Positions 33,434 through 42,325 are shown, counted from the stretch's first letter. The stretch: DNA of 64,000 bases from Paenibacillus sp. An7 (GCF_009870785.1 NZ_WTWX01000019.1:1-64000); one strand, 5' to 3'. Numbers and translations are program-made. Notes: generated by a model from the sequence alone, not told the origin.

Positions 33434-34423
33434 TCACTTCCCTGTAATTTCCTTAGATATACTTTCAACCAGCTGATTCTCAATCGCGATTCTAGCCTGC
33501 CGAACAGCATTCTTAATTGCGTTGGCATCTGCTGAACCATGACTTTTGACAACAAGACGGCTAAGTCCAAGTAAAGGAGCACCGCCATGTTCTTTGTAAT
33601 CGAGTTTTCCTTTTAGACTGCGCAGTTCCGGCATAAGCATTGCTGCTGCCAGTTTTGTCTTCAGTGAAGAAGTAAACTGTTCTTTCAAGAGAGCAAAAAT
33701 AGCACCCGCTGCGCCTTCTACTGATTTCAGCAGTATATTACCTGCAAAACCGTCACAGACGAGTACATCACATGTTCCCATAAGAATATCTCTTGCTTCA
33801 ACATTTCCAATAAAATGAATCGGCAGCTTCTCCAAAAGAGGATAGGCAACTTTCGTCAGTTCATTCCCTTTTCCAGGTTCAGTACCCACATTCAGAAGGC
33901 CCACTCTCGGGCGCTCAATGCCTTGAACTTTCTGACGGTAGATACTACCCATAAGTGCGTACTGCGCAAGATGTTCTGGTTTCGCATCCATATTCGCACC
34001 AAGATCAAGCGCAAGCATTCCTTTATCATCAATGGTTGGAATCATAGGAGCAAGGGCAGGTCTCTCAATCCCATGCATTCTGCCTACTACGAGCAACCCT
34101 GTTGTCATTAGTGCACCTGTATTGCCAGCTGAGATCATCGCATCAGCACTGCCTTCACGAAGCATGCGTCCTGCCACGACCATCGAGGCGTCTTTCTTGC
34201 GGCGAACAGCTCTAACAGGTTCGTCATCAGACGTAATCACTTCCGATGCATGCTGAACAGTCAAGTTCCCCGGTCGTTCATTCCCAAGATAAGGCGCAAT
34301 TGCTGTTTCGTCTCCGACAAGTACAATCTCGGTATCTTTCCATTCCTTGGCAGCAAGAAGGGCACCTTCTACACTTGCAGCTGGTGCATTGTCGCCTCCC
34401 ATTGCATCAATGACGATCCTCAT
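33434..34423 (-). CDS. plsX: Phosphate acyltransferase PlsX
   Basis: PlsX converts acyl-ACP to acyl-phosphate, the donor for PlsY in phospholipid synthesis. Conserved parts: MRIVIDAMGGDNAP at the N-terminus, SAGNTGALM, ALDLGANMDAKP and CDGFAGNILLKSVEG. I start at ATG 34423, with GGGAGG eight nt upstream, giving 329 aa; this overlaps fapR by 17 nt and couples the two genes. Confidence 0.97.
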   Translation of the reverse strand: MRIVIDAMGGDNAPAASVEGALLAAKEWKDTEIVLVGDETAIAPYLGNERPGNLTVQHASEVITSDDEPVRAVRRKKDASMVVAGRMLREGSADAMISAGNTGALMTTGLLVVGRMHGIERPALAPMIPTIDDKGMLALDLGANMDAKPEHLAQYALMGSIYRQKVQGIERPRVGLLNVGTEPGKGNELTKVAYPLLEKLPIHFIGNVEARDILMGTCDVLVCDGFAGNILLKSVEGAAGAIFALLKEQFTSSLKTKLAAAMLMPELRSLKGKLDYKEHGGAPLLGLSRLVVKSHGSADANAIKNAVRQARIAIENQLVESISKEITGK

Positions 34424-35018
34424 GATGATTACCTCCCTCTTCGCTATCTTGTCTTGCAGATCGGTAAATGACGAAGTTTCCTTGAAACACCATTTCCTCT
34501 CCGACATAAGCGAACACTTCTACTTTTGCCTTTCCCTTCTGTTCCGGCATCGAACGAACATATGCCTTAGCAATACACTTTTCTCCTAAATGAACCGGTC
34601 TTACAAACCGAATATCTGCGGAGGCAGTGAGTGCGATCTCATCGTTAATGACCGCAACAGCAAGTGAATTGGCCTGCGCAAACACATAGTGTCCACGCGC
34701 AATCCCCGTTCTAGAGAATACATGTTCATCTTTAATTTCAAAAATGGAAATACCACTTTTATCAAGCTGAAGATCAACAATATCTCCGATGACTTCATGT
34801 AACGGAAGGGAGCGAACTTGATCATATGACCTTTCAGCCATCAGCTTCATCCGCTCACGCAGTTCTGGAATGCCAAGTTCCATACGATCAAGACGAATCG
34901 TTTGAATACTTACCTTAAGCAGTCTGGTTAACTCTTGATCCGTGATAAAAGGATTGTCCTCAATCATCTGTGCAAGTTGCTGTTGCCTTTGTCTTTTCGG
35001 TATGCGTTCTATGACCAA
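34407..35018 (-). CDS. fapR: Fatty-acid and phospholipid biosynthesis repressor FapR
   Basis: FapR represses fatty-acid and phospholipid genes and is released by malonyl-CoA. The 203-aa protein has an N-terminal helix-turn-helix (DQELTRLLKVSIQTIRLDRMELGIPELRE) and a C-terminal hot-dog domain (ISIFEIKDEHVFSRTGIARGHYVFAQANSLAVAVIN) that binds the effector. It begins at TTG 35018, preceded by AAGGGGGAG. Its operator at 35227-35243 lies upstream, so the whole plsX-fab operon is under autogenous control. Confidence 0.97.
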   Translation of the reverse strand: MVIERIPKRQRQQQLAQMIEDNPFITDQELTRLLKVSIQTIRLDRMELGIPELRERMKLMAERSYDQVRSLPLHEVIGDIVDLQLDKSGISIFEIKDEHVFSRTGIARGHYVFAQANSLAVAVINDEIALTASADIRFVRPVHLGEKCIAKAYVRSMPEQKGKAKVEVFAYVGEEMVFQGNFVIYRSARQDSEEGGNHHEDRH

Positions 35019-35226
35019 GCTCCCCCTTACTTCCGAAATTTATAATCTCAAGGCTAAATCATCACCTTGTATATGTGAAACTAATCCGCGTCTAGTCTAT
35101 GTAAAGCATAGCCAAACCATCTATATTTTCAAAACATTATATTCTCTGTTATTCATTCATCAATCAGGTATCTCATACCTAAAGGCAATGATTATAAACC
35201 ATTTCTAGATCACAAACTAACCAAGG

Positions 35227-35254
35227 TTAGAACCTGGTACTAAAGCTTAGTATA
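35227..35254 (-). promoter_or_regulatory. FapR operator with -10 box of the fapR operon
   Basis: TTAGAACCTGGTACTAA (35227-35243) matches the FapR consensus, an inverted repeat of TTAGTAC with a CCTNG centre, at all but one position. A minus-strand -10 box TATACT (35254-35249) lies just upstream, so bound FapR would cover the transcription start, as in B. subtilis. Confidence 0.85.
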
Positions 35255-35293
35255 AAGGATGCTGACACAAAAAGAAAGTACTGCTTTATTACT

Positions 35294-35334
35294 TACAAAA
35301 AAATAGTACTCTATCCTAGGATAGAGTACTATTT
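35294..35334 (-). terminator. Terminator of rpmF, a perfect 34-bp palindrome
   Basis: Bases 35301-35317 and 35318-35334 are exact reverse complements with no spacer (centre CCTAGG). On the minus strand the hairpin ends in a T-run (complement of 35297-35303). It separates rpmF from the fapR promoter. Confidence 0.8.
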
Positions 35335-35347
35335 CGCAGCAAAGCTA

Positions 35348-35521
35348 TTATTGAGAGATGATCTCTCTAGATTTGTACGTTCCGCACACTTTGCATACGT
35401 GATGAGCAAGCTTCATTTCTCCGCATTGTTCACATTTCACCATACCTGGCACTGCCAATTTAAAGTGAGTACGACGTTTGTCACGACGAGTTTTGGATGT
35501 TCTCCGTTGAGGTACTGCCAC
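35348..35521 (-). CDS. rpmF: 50S ribosomal protein L32
   Basis: L32 is a 57-aa zinc-ribbon protein of the large subunit. [21 protein letters not shown] is the standard start, and the zinc ligands are in CEQC and CKVC. The start is GTG 35521, with GGAGGTGG seven nt upstream; the GTG at 35530 sits in the ribosome binding site. It normally forms a tight operon with yceD; here about 325 nt with a hairpin-repeat array separate them. Confidence 0.97.
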   Translation of the reverse strand: MAVPQRRTSKTRRDKRRTHFKLAVPGMVKCEQCGEMKLAHHVCKVCGTYKSREIISQ

Positions 35522-35590
35522 AATTCCCACCTCCTTATCAAAATCAACTGTTGCATAATAGCACAGATGTCATGTATTCAGCAAAAACTT

Positions 35591-35848
35591 TCAATAATCC
35601 ATGCATTCCTATTGTGATGCAACTAGTTATTGATATCAACTATTAATTATTCATGCGCGCTAAGCGGTGCACCAAATAACTAATATTACCATTAATTATT
35701 CATGCAGGCTAGGCGATACACTAAGTGACGCACTAAATAATTAATATCTACTATCAATCATTCATGCACGCTAAGCGGTGCACCGAATGATTAATATCTA
35801 CTATCAATTACTCATGCACGCTAAGCGATGCACCAAGTAATTAATATC
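35591..35848 (-). repeat. Array of about five 50-bp hairpin repeats between yceD and rpmF
   Basis: Five units share a CATGC core at 35600, 35652, 35701, 35763 and 35813 (spacings 52, 49, 62, 50). Each has outer inverted arms and an inner stem around GCTAAGCG with TGCAC/GTGCA pairing. The outer arms differ between units yet stay complementary: TCAATAA/TTATTGA in the first, AATCATTC/GAATGATT in the fourth, AATTACT/AGTAATT in the fifth. The third has an extra 12 bp. The array starts at the yceD stop codon and lies in the untranslated part of the yceD-rpmF transcript. Lengths between cores are not spacer-like unique sequence, so it is not a CRISPR. Confidence 0.85.
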
Positions 35849-36353
35849 ATTTAAAGAAATCCTTAAGCCCAGCAAGCCGCGGATCCACAACAGTATTGTC
35901 GCAGTCACAACTGCTTTGGTTCAAGTCGGTACCGCATGTAGGACACAGCCCTTTACAATCGGGCTTACACAGCGGCGCAAACGGTAGATGCAACAAGAAA
36001 TATTCTTCCATAAATGGATCAAGATTCACGATATCCTCGTCCACATACAAGGTATCATCTTCTTCATCCGCATCTTCCGGCTCTGTTCCTTGTTTGAACT
36101 GTTCGGCGAATTTCATATCTAAATGTTCATGTACGTTACCTAGACAACGAGAGCAGAGCATATCCACTTCGGCCGTTAACGGACCTTGAACATCCACAAC
36201 GTCTCCCGGTAATGCAGTTAGTGTTAGTTCTGCCTGCAAAGGAGATACGGCTGTGATTTCCTTGTTGTTTCGAATAAGATGACTAAGATCAAGTTGTTCC
36301 GATACCTTTAGAGGTTCAGTACTTGCTGCCATCTTGCGAAATGACATTTGCAT
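35847..36353 (-). CDS. yceD: YceD family protein (DUF177, 23S rRNA accumulation)
   Basis: This 168-aa protein is of the YceD/DUF177 family, required for normal 23S rRNA levels in E. coli and plants and nearly always located before rpmF. It has the zinc-binding-like pairs CSRCLG in the middle and CKPDCKGLCPTCGTDL near the end, an acidic stretch (EPEDADEEDDTL) and PLxAELTL strands in front. The ATG at 36353 has CTGGAG upstream. B. subtilis YlbN is the counterpart. Confidence 0.93.
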   Translation of the reverse strand: MQMSFRKMAASTEPLKVSEQLDLSHLIRNNKEITAVSPLQAELTLTALPGDVVDVQGPLTAEVDMLCSRCLGNVHEHLDMKFAEQFKQGTEPEDADEEDDTLYVDEDIVNLDPFMEEYFLLHLPFAPLCKPDCKGLCPTCGTDLNQSSCDCDNTVVDPRLAGLKDFFK

Positions 36354-36617
36354 TATAATCACTCCAGACGATAAACCATTTTTTCAATCAGCCCTATTAC
36401 TGTATACTATCTTAGTGTGTTGCAATACAGACATAAGTATGTTGAGAAAAGGGTCTAACAAACAAAAATCATTATAACGATTTTCAAAGAGGTTTGTCAA
36501 CACTTTAAACTTTACACCCTGTCTTGAGGATAAGCTGTTCTTGTAAAAACAGTTACCGTATCAGCTAAGATAACAAATAAAGCAGGTCTTAAGCAAATCG
36601 GGAGGTTGAACAATATC

Positions 36618-37862
36618 GTGAATTCCGCGGTAGGACTGATTGTAGAATATAACCCCATGCATAACGGTCACGTATATCATCTAGAAGAATCAAAAAAGCT
36701 CACACAGTCAAGCGCAGTGGTTGCCGTCATGAGCGGGCATTTTTTGCAGCGCGGCGAACCCGCGATCGTCAGCAAATGGGCACGCACGGAGATGGCGCTT
36801 ACGCTGGGCGTCGATCTCGTGCTTGAACTGCCGGCTGCCTATGCAGTACAGCCGGCGGAATGGTTTGCCTATGGTGCGGTGGCCACCTTGCATCATACAG
36901 GCGTTGTTGATTCGCTCTGCTTTGGCAGCGAATCGGGTGAGCTTGCACCGCTGGTGGAGCTGGCGGACCTCTTAGCCAGTGAGCCGCAGGCTCTGGCTTC
37001 CCTCCTCCAGCAGCAGCTTGCCAGCGGTGCAAGCTATCCCGCAGCCTATGCAGCGGCTGCGGCAGCTCTTGCCCCCGGCAGCGATCCTGCGGGGGCACTG
37101 GCCTTGCTGAAGCAGCCCAATAACACACTTGGGCTGCACTATCTTATCGCGCTGCGCCGTTTAGGCAGCGCGATAAGACCCTTCACGGCGCAACGTACCG
37201 GCGCCGGGTACCATGATGCGATGCCGGGCACCGGCAGCATCGCAAGTGCAACAGCCGTGCGCCAGCTTCTGCTCGGCGAGGACGGCCTTGCCGCCGCGGC
37301 ACCGTACGTGCCGGCGGAGGTACTTGCCATTCTGCAGCGCGAATGGCAGAATGGACGCGCTCCTGTGGATCTGGAGCGCTATCGTGACGCGCTTTTTACC
37401 CAGCTCGTGTCAAAGAGTCCTGAAGAACTAGCGCGCTTTGGAGAGGTCACTGAGGGCCTCGAGCATCGTTTACTTAAAATGATCCCTCAGCTTCCAGAGC
37501 TCTCCATCCATGCTCTCCTAGAAGCGGTCAAAACCAAAAGATATACAAAAACAAAACTTCAGCGCATGCTGACTCATATTCTTCTACATCATGAGAAGGA
37601 GAGAATGACACCGGACATTCTTCGCCAAGGCCCTCATTATATTCGGGTTCTTGGTTTCACGGATAAGGGACAAGCCTTGTTAAAAGAAATGCGTAAAAAA
37701 GCAACACTGCCGATTGTCATTAAATCGTCTGCCTTTGAGCATGATCAATTAACATGGGATCAGCAGGCAACAGCAGTCTATGGAATGAGCATGCCTACGC
37801 CGGACCCAAGGCTATTATTTCGCGATTTTTATGAACCCCCTGTACGGATTGTAGAGAAATGA
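36618..37862 (+). CDS. tmcAL: tRNA(Met) cytidine acetate ligase TmcAL (YlbM)
   Basis: TmcAL makes N4-acetylcytidine at the wobble base of elongator tRNA(Met) from acetate and ATP. The nucleotidyltransferase-like N-terminus VGLIVEYNPMHNGHVYHL carries the HNGH motif; MSGHFLQRGEPAIVSKWAR follows. The 414-aa length is normal. The start is GTG 36618, with GGGAGG twelve nt upstream. Residues about 105-170 are an alanine-rich stretch encoded by DNA far more GC-rich than its surroundings (36900-37350). It is transcribed divergently from yceD. Confidence 0.95.
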   Translation: MNSAVGLIVEYNPMHNGHVYHLEESKKLTQSSAVVAVMSGHFLQRGEPAIVSKWARTEMALTLGVDLVLELPAAYAVQPAEWFAYGAVATLHHTGVVDSLCFGSESGELAPLVELADLLASEPQALASLLQQQLASGASYPAAYAAAAAALAPGSDPAGALALLKQPNNTLGLHYLIALRRLGSAIRPFTAQRTGAGYHDAMPGTGSIASATAVRQLLLGEDGLAAAAPYVPAEVLAILQREWQNGRAPVDLERYRDALFTQLVSKSPEELARFGEVTEGLEHRLLKMIPQLPELSIHALLEAVKTKRYTKTKLQRMLTHILLHHEKERMTPDILRQGPHYIRVLGFTDKGQALLKEMRKKATLPIVIKSSAFEHDQLTWDQQATAVYGMSMPTPDPRLLFRDFYEPPVRIVEK

Positions 37863-37923
37863 TATGAAATATATGCAGCTAAATCATAATGATCATCCAT
37901 AATTGATCATCCAATAAAAATAA

Positions 37924-37973
37924 GGCATATAACGTGAAGTCTCTGACCTCAAGTTATGTGCCCTATTTTTTTA
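37924..37973 (+). terminator. Terminator of tmcAL
   Basis: An 18-bp stem (37924-37941 with 37945-37962) with one mismatch and wobble pairs and a 3-nt loop is followed by CTATTTTTTT. Confidence 0.8.
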
Positions 37974-38016
37974 CGTGTAAATTTCATTACCATCCTGAGA
38001 TGTGATGAAAAAAGAT

Positions 38017-39054
38017 TTATTTTTCGGAAAGCATATTAATATATTCAAGGGCATCCTCTACCGTGTCCACAGGAACGAGTTTCATTTCTGTTTTGATGGA
38101 ATCTGCCTTTTTCTTTGCATCCTCATAATTATCTCTAGGTACAAAGAAAATTTCCGCATTTTTTCGGTCTGCAGCTACAATTTTATGAACTACACCGCCG
38201 ATGGGTCCAACGATGCCCTCTTTCGTGATCGTTCCTGTTCCCGCAATAATGTGGCCTTTTGTCAAATCCCCTGGAGTAAGCTGATTATAAATTTCCAGCG
38301 TAAACATAAGTCCCGCAGAAGGACCGCCTACCCGGGTATCCTTGAATACGATCTGGTGGGCCGGATCTTCGGACTTTACCTTCTGAATGGTTCCGATCAT
38401 CACGCCAAGACCGGCTCTTGTCTTCCCCGTATTCGTATCTTTAATCGGTACTAGCGTAACTTCTCTCGTAATGGTCTCTCCATTCCGATTTAACTGCATT
38501 TCAATGGGGTCTCCCGCTTTTTTACCCTCCAGTTCCTTTGACAGAACCGTATGATCGGGAGTAGGCACACCATTTACAGACAGTATTTTATCTCCGGCCT
38601 CAATATCCCCTTGAGGCGCAGGATCTTTGGACAGACCAAACACAAATATATGCTCAGGTACAATACTATACTTAATGCCAGCCTGCTCATATGCAGCTTC
38701 CATAGCAGATGATTGAGAATCACTCATATAAAAAACCTGCTCTGCCGAATATTCATCTTTTGATTTTCCGTGGAGACGCTCTGCTTTCTTTCCAATCTCC
38801 GCATGATCATTAAATACAGATAAAAAGAGGAGTGACAAATTCGCGTAACTCGCCGATACGGTGGTCATGAGAAATTCGCCCTCTTCTTGTTCATCCCCAT
38901 TTTTCACTTCGACCATGGGTTTTACTGCCTCTGCCGAACCCGGCTGAGTAATGATATATGGCGTAGGCATGTACACCAAAACATAAACCACAATGGCAAG
39001 TACGGCGATATATAGCGTCGTTCGCATTCCGCTTTTTCTACGCATATCACTCAT
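38017..39054 (-). CDS. SepM/YlbL family membrane-anchored PDZ-Lon-type serine protease
   Basis: This 345-aa protein has one N-terminal transmembrane segment (TTLYIAVLAIVVYVLVYM), then a PDZ domain (about 130-200, with GDKILSVNGVPTPDH) and a Lon-type serine protease domain. The catalytic dyad is Ser in GGPSAGLMFTLEIY and Lys in GGVVHKIVAADRKNAEIFFVP. The streptococcal SepM trims a competence pheromone; in Bacillus YlbL is linked to DNA-damage checkpoint recovery by degrading YneA. Either role may apply. ATG 39054 with GGAGGAGGTG upstream. It matches ylbL in the conserved order. Confidence 0.93.
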   Translation of the reverse strand: MSDMRRKSGMRTTLYIAVLAIVVYVLVYMPTPYIITQPGSAEAVKPMVEVKNGDEQEEGEFLMTTVSASYANLSLLFLSVFNDHAEIGKKAERLHGKSKDEYSAEQVFYMSDSQSSAMEAAYEQAGIKYSIVPEHIFVFGLSKDPAPQGDIEAGDKILSVNGVPTPDHTVLSKELEGKKAGDPIEMQLNRNGETITREVTLVPIKDTNTGKTRAGLGVMIGTIQKVKSEDPAHQIVFKDTRVGGPSAGLMFTLEIYNQLTPGDLTKGHIIAGTGTITKEGIVGPIGGVVHKIVAADRKNAEIFFVPRDNYEDAKKKADSIKTEMKLVPVDTVEDALEYINMLSEK

Positions 39055-39258
39055 GAACGTCCACCTCCTCCTTACTTACAGACAGCTTGTTCTTGTTCTT
39101 TGTATTCTACATATACATGTATAGGACAACATATTCATCCACAGAACATGAAGTAGAAGCTAACAAGAACATGTTGCACCACTACCATTCAACCTTAAAA
39201 GAACCGTGCCTTTTTTTACAGGATCGGTCTTTATCTTACCTATAGAGGTGATCGTTCA

Positions 39259-40509
39259 TTGAACTTTAATAAGAAAACAAGTACAGGTATGCGGTCCTTG
39301 ATTCCTCCCTATCTCATCACGGTGCTGCTGGGTATAGGTGCTCTTTTCCTCGTAGTCGCTATTATTTCTACCCCCGAAGAGGCGTTTGAGGCCTCTATAC
39401 AAGGACTTGATATCTGGTGGAAAATGGTGTTTCCTGCCTTGCTGCCATTCCTAATGCTGTCCCAGATGCTGACTGCTTACGGTTTTACCCACGGACTGGG
39501 TGTACTTATCGACCCCTTAATGAAAAAAGGTTTTCGATTGCCTGGAGCAACCGGTATGGGACTAGCCATGGGCTTGAGTGCCGGTTTCCCTTCCGGAGCC
39601 GATACCGCAGTACAGCTGTATGAACAAAAGTTAATCACGTCAAAAGAAGCTTCACGGCTTGCTGCGCTCACGCATTTTACCAATCCTATGACACTTCTCG
39701 TTGTCATCGGTGCCGCTTTTTATCAAAATCCCGTTGTCGGTTACGTCCTCATCCTGGTTCACTGGGCAGCTGGTATCCTTTCCGGATTCATTCTCGCGAG
39801 GTTTACTGACAAAAATGATGCCGTATCGGTAAGTAATACGAACCCGCACTTACAAGAACCAACCGTTCCAAAAAAAGGTCTTCTCTACTCCATGTATCAA
39901 ACCGCTGCTTTGACTAGAAAAAAAGACGGCCGAAGTTTTGGGAAACTGCTCGGAGAAACAGTAAGTCATGCCGTTCAAGTGCTAATGATGACAGGCGGCT
40001 CAATGATCGTATTTTCTGTCCTGATCAGGTTAATTGGAAAATATGTAACTCCATTTTTCCCAGACTATCTCTGGTCTTCTTTTTTTGAAATACACCTTGG
40101 CGCCTATGCTCTTCGTTCCACTGATATCATCTCGCAGCCACTCCAGTTCGGGTTACTTGCAGCGGCGATCGGCTGGGGAGGGCTGAGTTCACACTGGCAA
40201 GTCTCAGCTCTCTTGAAGCCGTACGGAATCAGCACTTCTATCTTTACTTTTGGACGGATATTACACGCATGTACTTCCTATATTCTTGTCCTGATTCTGT
40301 GGACACCCATTAAAATGTGGCTTGTCTCCACTAAAACCGTGTTCAATGACGCTTCCCCCGGAATAAAAGGAATCTCAGAACCTGTAATAACCATTTTCCA
40401 GCATGCAGGATGGCTCGGTATACTTCTCATTTTACTGCTAACAACGTTCATTTTATTATCCAAATGGATTGCCGGATGGAAGTCTACTCGAGGGCCTTTT
40501 TCTCATTAA
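39259..40509 (+). CDS. ylbJ: Sporulation integral membrane protein YlbJ
   Basis: This 416-aa polytopic protein of the nucleoside-recognition/SpoIIE-regulon YlbJ family is needed for heat-resistant spore cortex in B. subtilis. It shows eight or more hydrophobic segments and the conserved GLSAGFPSGADTAVQLYE and ALTHFTNPMTL motifs. The start is TTG 39259, with GAGGTG eight nt upstream. The gene ylbK, which follows ylbJ in Bacillus, is absent. Its 3' end overlaps that of the convergent coaD by 26 nt. Confidence 0.92.
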   Translation: MNFNKKTSTGMRSLIPPYLITVLLGIGALFLVVAIISTPEEAFEASIQGLDIWWKMVFPALLPFLMLSQMLTAYGFTHGLGVLIDPLMKKGFRLPGATGMGLAMGLSAGFPSGADTAVQLYEQKLITSKEASRLAALTHFTNPMTLLVVIGAAFYQNPVVGYVLILVHWAAGILSGFILARFTDKNDAVSVSNTNPHLQEPTVPKKGLLYSMYQTAALTRKKDGRSFGKLLGETVSHAVQVLMMTGGSMIVFSVLIRLIGKYVTPFFPDYLWSSFFEIHLGAYALRSTDIISQPLQFGLLAAAIGWGGLSSHWQVSALLKPYGISTSIFTFGRILHACTSYILVLILWTPIKMWLVSTKTVFNDASPGIKGISEPVITIFQHAGWLGILLILLLTTFILLSKWIAGWKSTRGPFSH

Positions 40510-41002
40510 CTTTACGTCTAAGCGCTTCTTCCACTTCTTTGGACACTAGGTCCGTCACATCTCCATTAAAGCTTGCAATTTCCTTAACCACACTGGAACT
40601 AAGATAGGAATAGATCGGATCGGTCATCATAAAAATAGTCTCGGCGTCCTTATTCAATTTCTTATTCAAGGACGCGAGCTGCAATTCGTATTCAAAATCC
40701 GTTACCGACCGAATTCCGCGCACAATGACATCGGCCCCTTTAACGCGTACATAGCTCGCAGTAAGATCACGAAAACTGTCCACTTCTACATTGGGCAGAT
40801 CCTTCGTAACCATCTCCAGTAATTCAACACGCTCCTCTACCGAAAATAGAGGATTCTTGCTTTTATTGTTCAGAACAGCAACCACCAGACGATCAAACTG
40901 TTTGGAAGCTCTTGTAATGATATCAAGATGCCCCATCGTTACGGGATCAAAACTACCCGGATAGACGGCTACTCTCTCGCCTGAATGTACTTCTTTATTC
41001 AT
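40484..41002 (-). CDS. coaD: Phosphopantetheine adenylyltransferase
   Basis: CoaD forms dephospho-CoA from 4'-phosphopantetheine. The 172-aa protein has the nucleotidyltransferase motif YPGSFDPVTMGHLDII and the ISSS-type motif in YSYLSSSVVKEIA. ATG 41002 with AGGAGA nine nt upstream; it overlaps the rsmD stop by 8 nt, so the two are coupled. Its last 26 nt overlap the end of ylbJ on the other strand. Confidence 0.96.
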   Translation of the reverse strand: MNKEVHSGERVAVYPGSFDPVTMGHLDIITRASKQFDRLVVAVLNNKSKNPLFSVEERVELLEMVTKDLPNVEVDSFRDLTASYVRVKGADVIVRGIRSVTDFEYELQLASLNKKLNKDAETIFMMTDPIYSYLSSSVVKEIASFNGDVTDLVSKEVEEALRRKVNEKKALE

Positions 41003-41615
41003 CAACTTGTATCTCCTGACTTGTTTCATTCTGACTTATATCTTCTTCCACTGCTTCAGTGCTGGGGGAATAATGGTATACCGATATAGCTGTATCACCA
41101 TAGGTTGTTTTTCGAGTTTGGACAAAATGACCAAACTTTTCCTCATACTCATGATCTGCATCATATTCAACGACTACGATTGCATCTTCAGAAAACATAT
41201 CGTTCTCCTGCATCGCCAGCATGAGTTCATCTGCATTTTTCATCCGGTAAGGCGGATCGAGAAAAACAACATCAAACTTGTAAGCACGTTTTGCGAGCAG
41301 TTTCAAAGCTCTGCCAGCCTCATTGCGATACACTTCTGCCTTACTCTCAAGCTTTGTAGCCTTCAAGTTAGCTCGAATGACTTCAATACTTTTGGGTTCA
41401 AGGTCGATAAATATCCCCTTTTCCATCCCTCTGCTAAGTGCCTCTATGCCAAGTCCGCCGCTGCCAGCGAACAGATCGAGCACATTTCCACCTTCAAAAT
41501 AAGGTCCAATCATACTAAAGACCGCTTCCTTCACCTTATCGGTTGTCGGGCGTGTCCCTGTTCCGGGAACTGCTTTAAGCGGTCTTCCTTTTGCTGTACC
41601 TGATATCACTCTCAC
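40995..41615 (-). CDS. rsmD: 16S rRNA (guanine(966)-N2)-methyltransferase RsmD
   Basis: RsmD methylates G966 of 16S rRNA. The 206-aa protein starts MRVISGTAKGRPLKAVPG and has the AdoMet motif VLDLFAGSGGLGIEALSRG and the catalytic DPPY in VVFLDPPYRM. It begins with GTG 41615, preceded by AGGGTGA. The C-terminus carries about 20 extra acidic residues. rsmD-coaD is the standard pair. Confidence 0.95.
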   Translation of the reverse strand: MRVISGTAKGRPLKAVPGTGTRPTTDKVKEAVFSMIGPYFEGGNVLDLFAGSGGLGIEALSRGMEKGIFIDLEPKSIEVIRANLKATKLESKAEVYRNEAGRALKLLAKRAYKFDVVFLDPPYRMKNADELMLAMQENDMFSEDAIVVVEYDADHEYEEKFGHFVQTRKTTYGDTAISVYHYSPSTEAVEEDISQNETSQEIQVDE

Positions 41616-42270
41616 CTTTTTATGTCACCCTGTTTCTGTCTTAATATGTGCCTTTATTATACCGATATCGTACCACAATCTATAATAGATGTGAAAATGC
41701 CTAAATGAATTTTGCAAAAAGAAATTGGCTCGGTCATGTATAAACTTACGTGAGAGCGGTCATGATGTAATTATCGGCATCACAAGTGCCGTAGACAACC
41801 GCGGAGAAGACTTACGTTTCCCCATAAGCTCTTCATCCGGTTTCTCCTCTCCCATGATTTGGGCGTCTCGAAAGAGGCGCCCTAAATTATTTTGTAAAGG
41901 AAAATAATCACTTTAAATATACTTTTCTGACCTCTATAATAGAAGAAGGAATATTACCAAGTTCTTCTCTTATATTCTCTGCTCCTATAAATAGATTCTA
42001 CTCACTTATCGTTTCCACTCTAAACTTATCAATTGAATTGTAAGTATTAGCCTGACTTCAAAGTAATTCTCTATATAAAAACTGTAAAAAACAAAGCAAC
42101 CTGCATTTGAATATTGATTCTATTCTCTGTAAGCTTATAGATGAAGATACTCAAGATACTCCTCTTCGCATATGTCCCTTTAATGAAATAACACATCACT
42201 TGGGCGGAGTAGAGTTTATTAAAATAAAACAGTCTATGGGATAAAAGTTTAAATCTAATTGAGAAGTATT
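41616..42270. other. 0.65-kb region without a confident gene, upstream of ahpC
   Basis: There is a strong stem, GGGCGTCTC/GAGGCGCCC (41861-41869 with 41874-41882) around GAAA, which looks like a terminator or structured RNA end. Two copies of CGGTCATG flank 41731-41764. A frame of about 61 codons without a good start lies at 42058-42243 (plus), with plausible composition (ending in HHLGGVEFIKIKQSMG) but no recognisable family. I see no known regulatory RNA. Confidence 0.4.
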
Positions 42271-42271
42271 C

Positions 42272-42325
42272 TTGACAGAACGATAAGGTTATATGATAAT
42301 AATTACTAGATTAGAATTATTATTA
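42272..42325 (+). promoter_or_regulatory. ahpCF promoter with PerR-like box
   Basis: TTGACA (42272-42277) is 17 bp from GATAAT (42295-42300), a strong sigma-A promoter. Just downstream, TTAGAATTATTATTA (42311-42325) matches 13 of 15 positions of the PerR box TTATAATNATTATAA. Repression in the absence of peroxide is the expected behaviour for ahpCF in Bacillales. Confidence 0.7.

Noticed and set aside
35591..35848. CRISPR array
   Set aside because: The units are imperfect palindromes with diverged sequence and no unique spacers; no cas genes are present.
41725..41907. Small plus-strand gene before ahpC, and a 31-residue minus-strand peptide in the same DNA
   Set aside because: The plus-strand frame runs through the 41861-41882 hairpin and lacks a start signal; the minus-strand peptide is too short and unlike any family I know.
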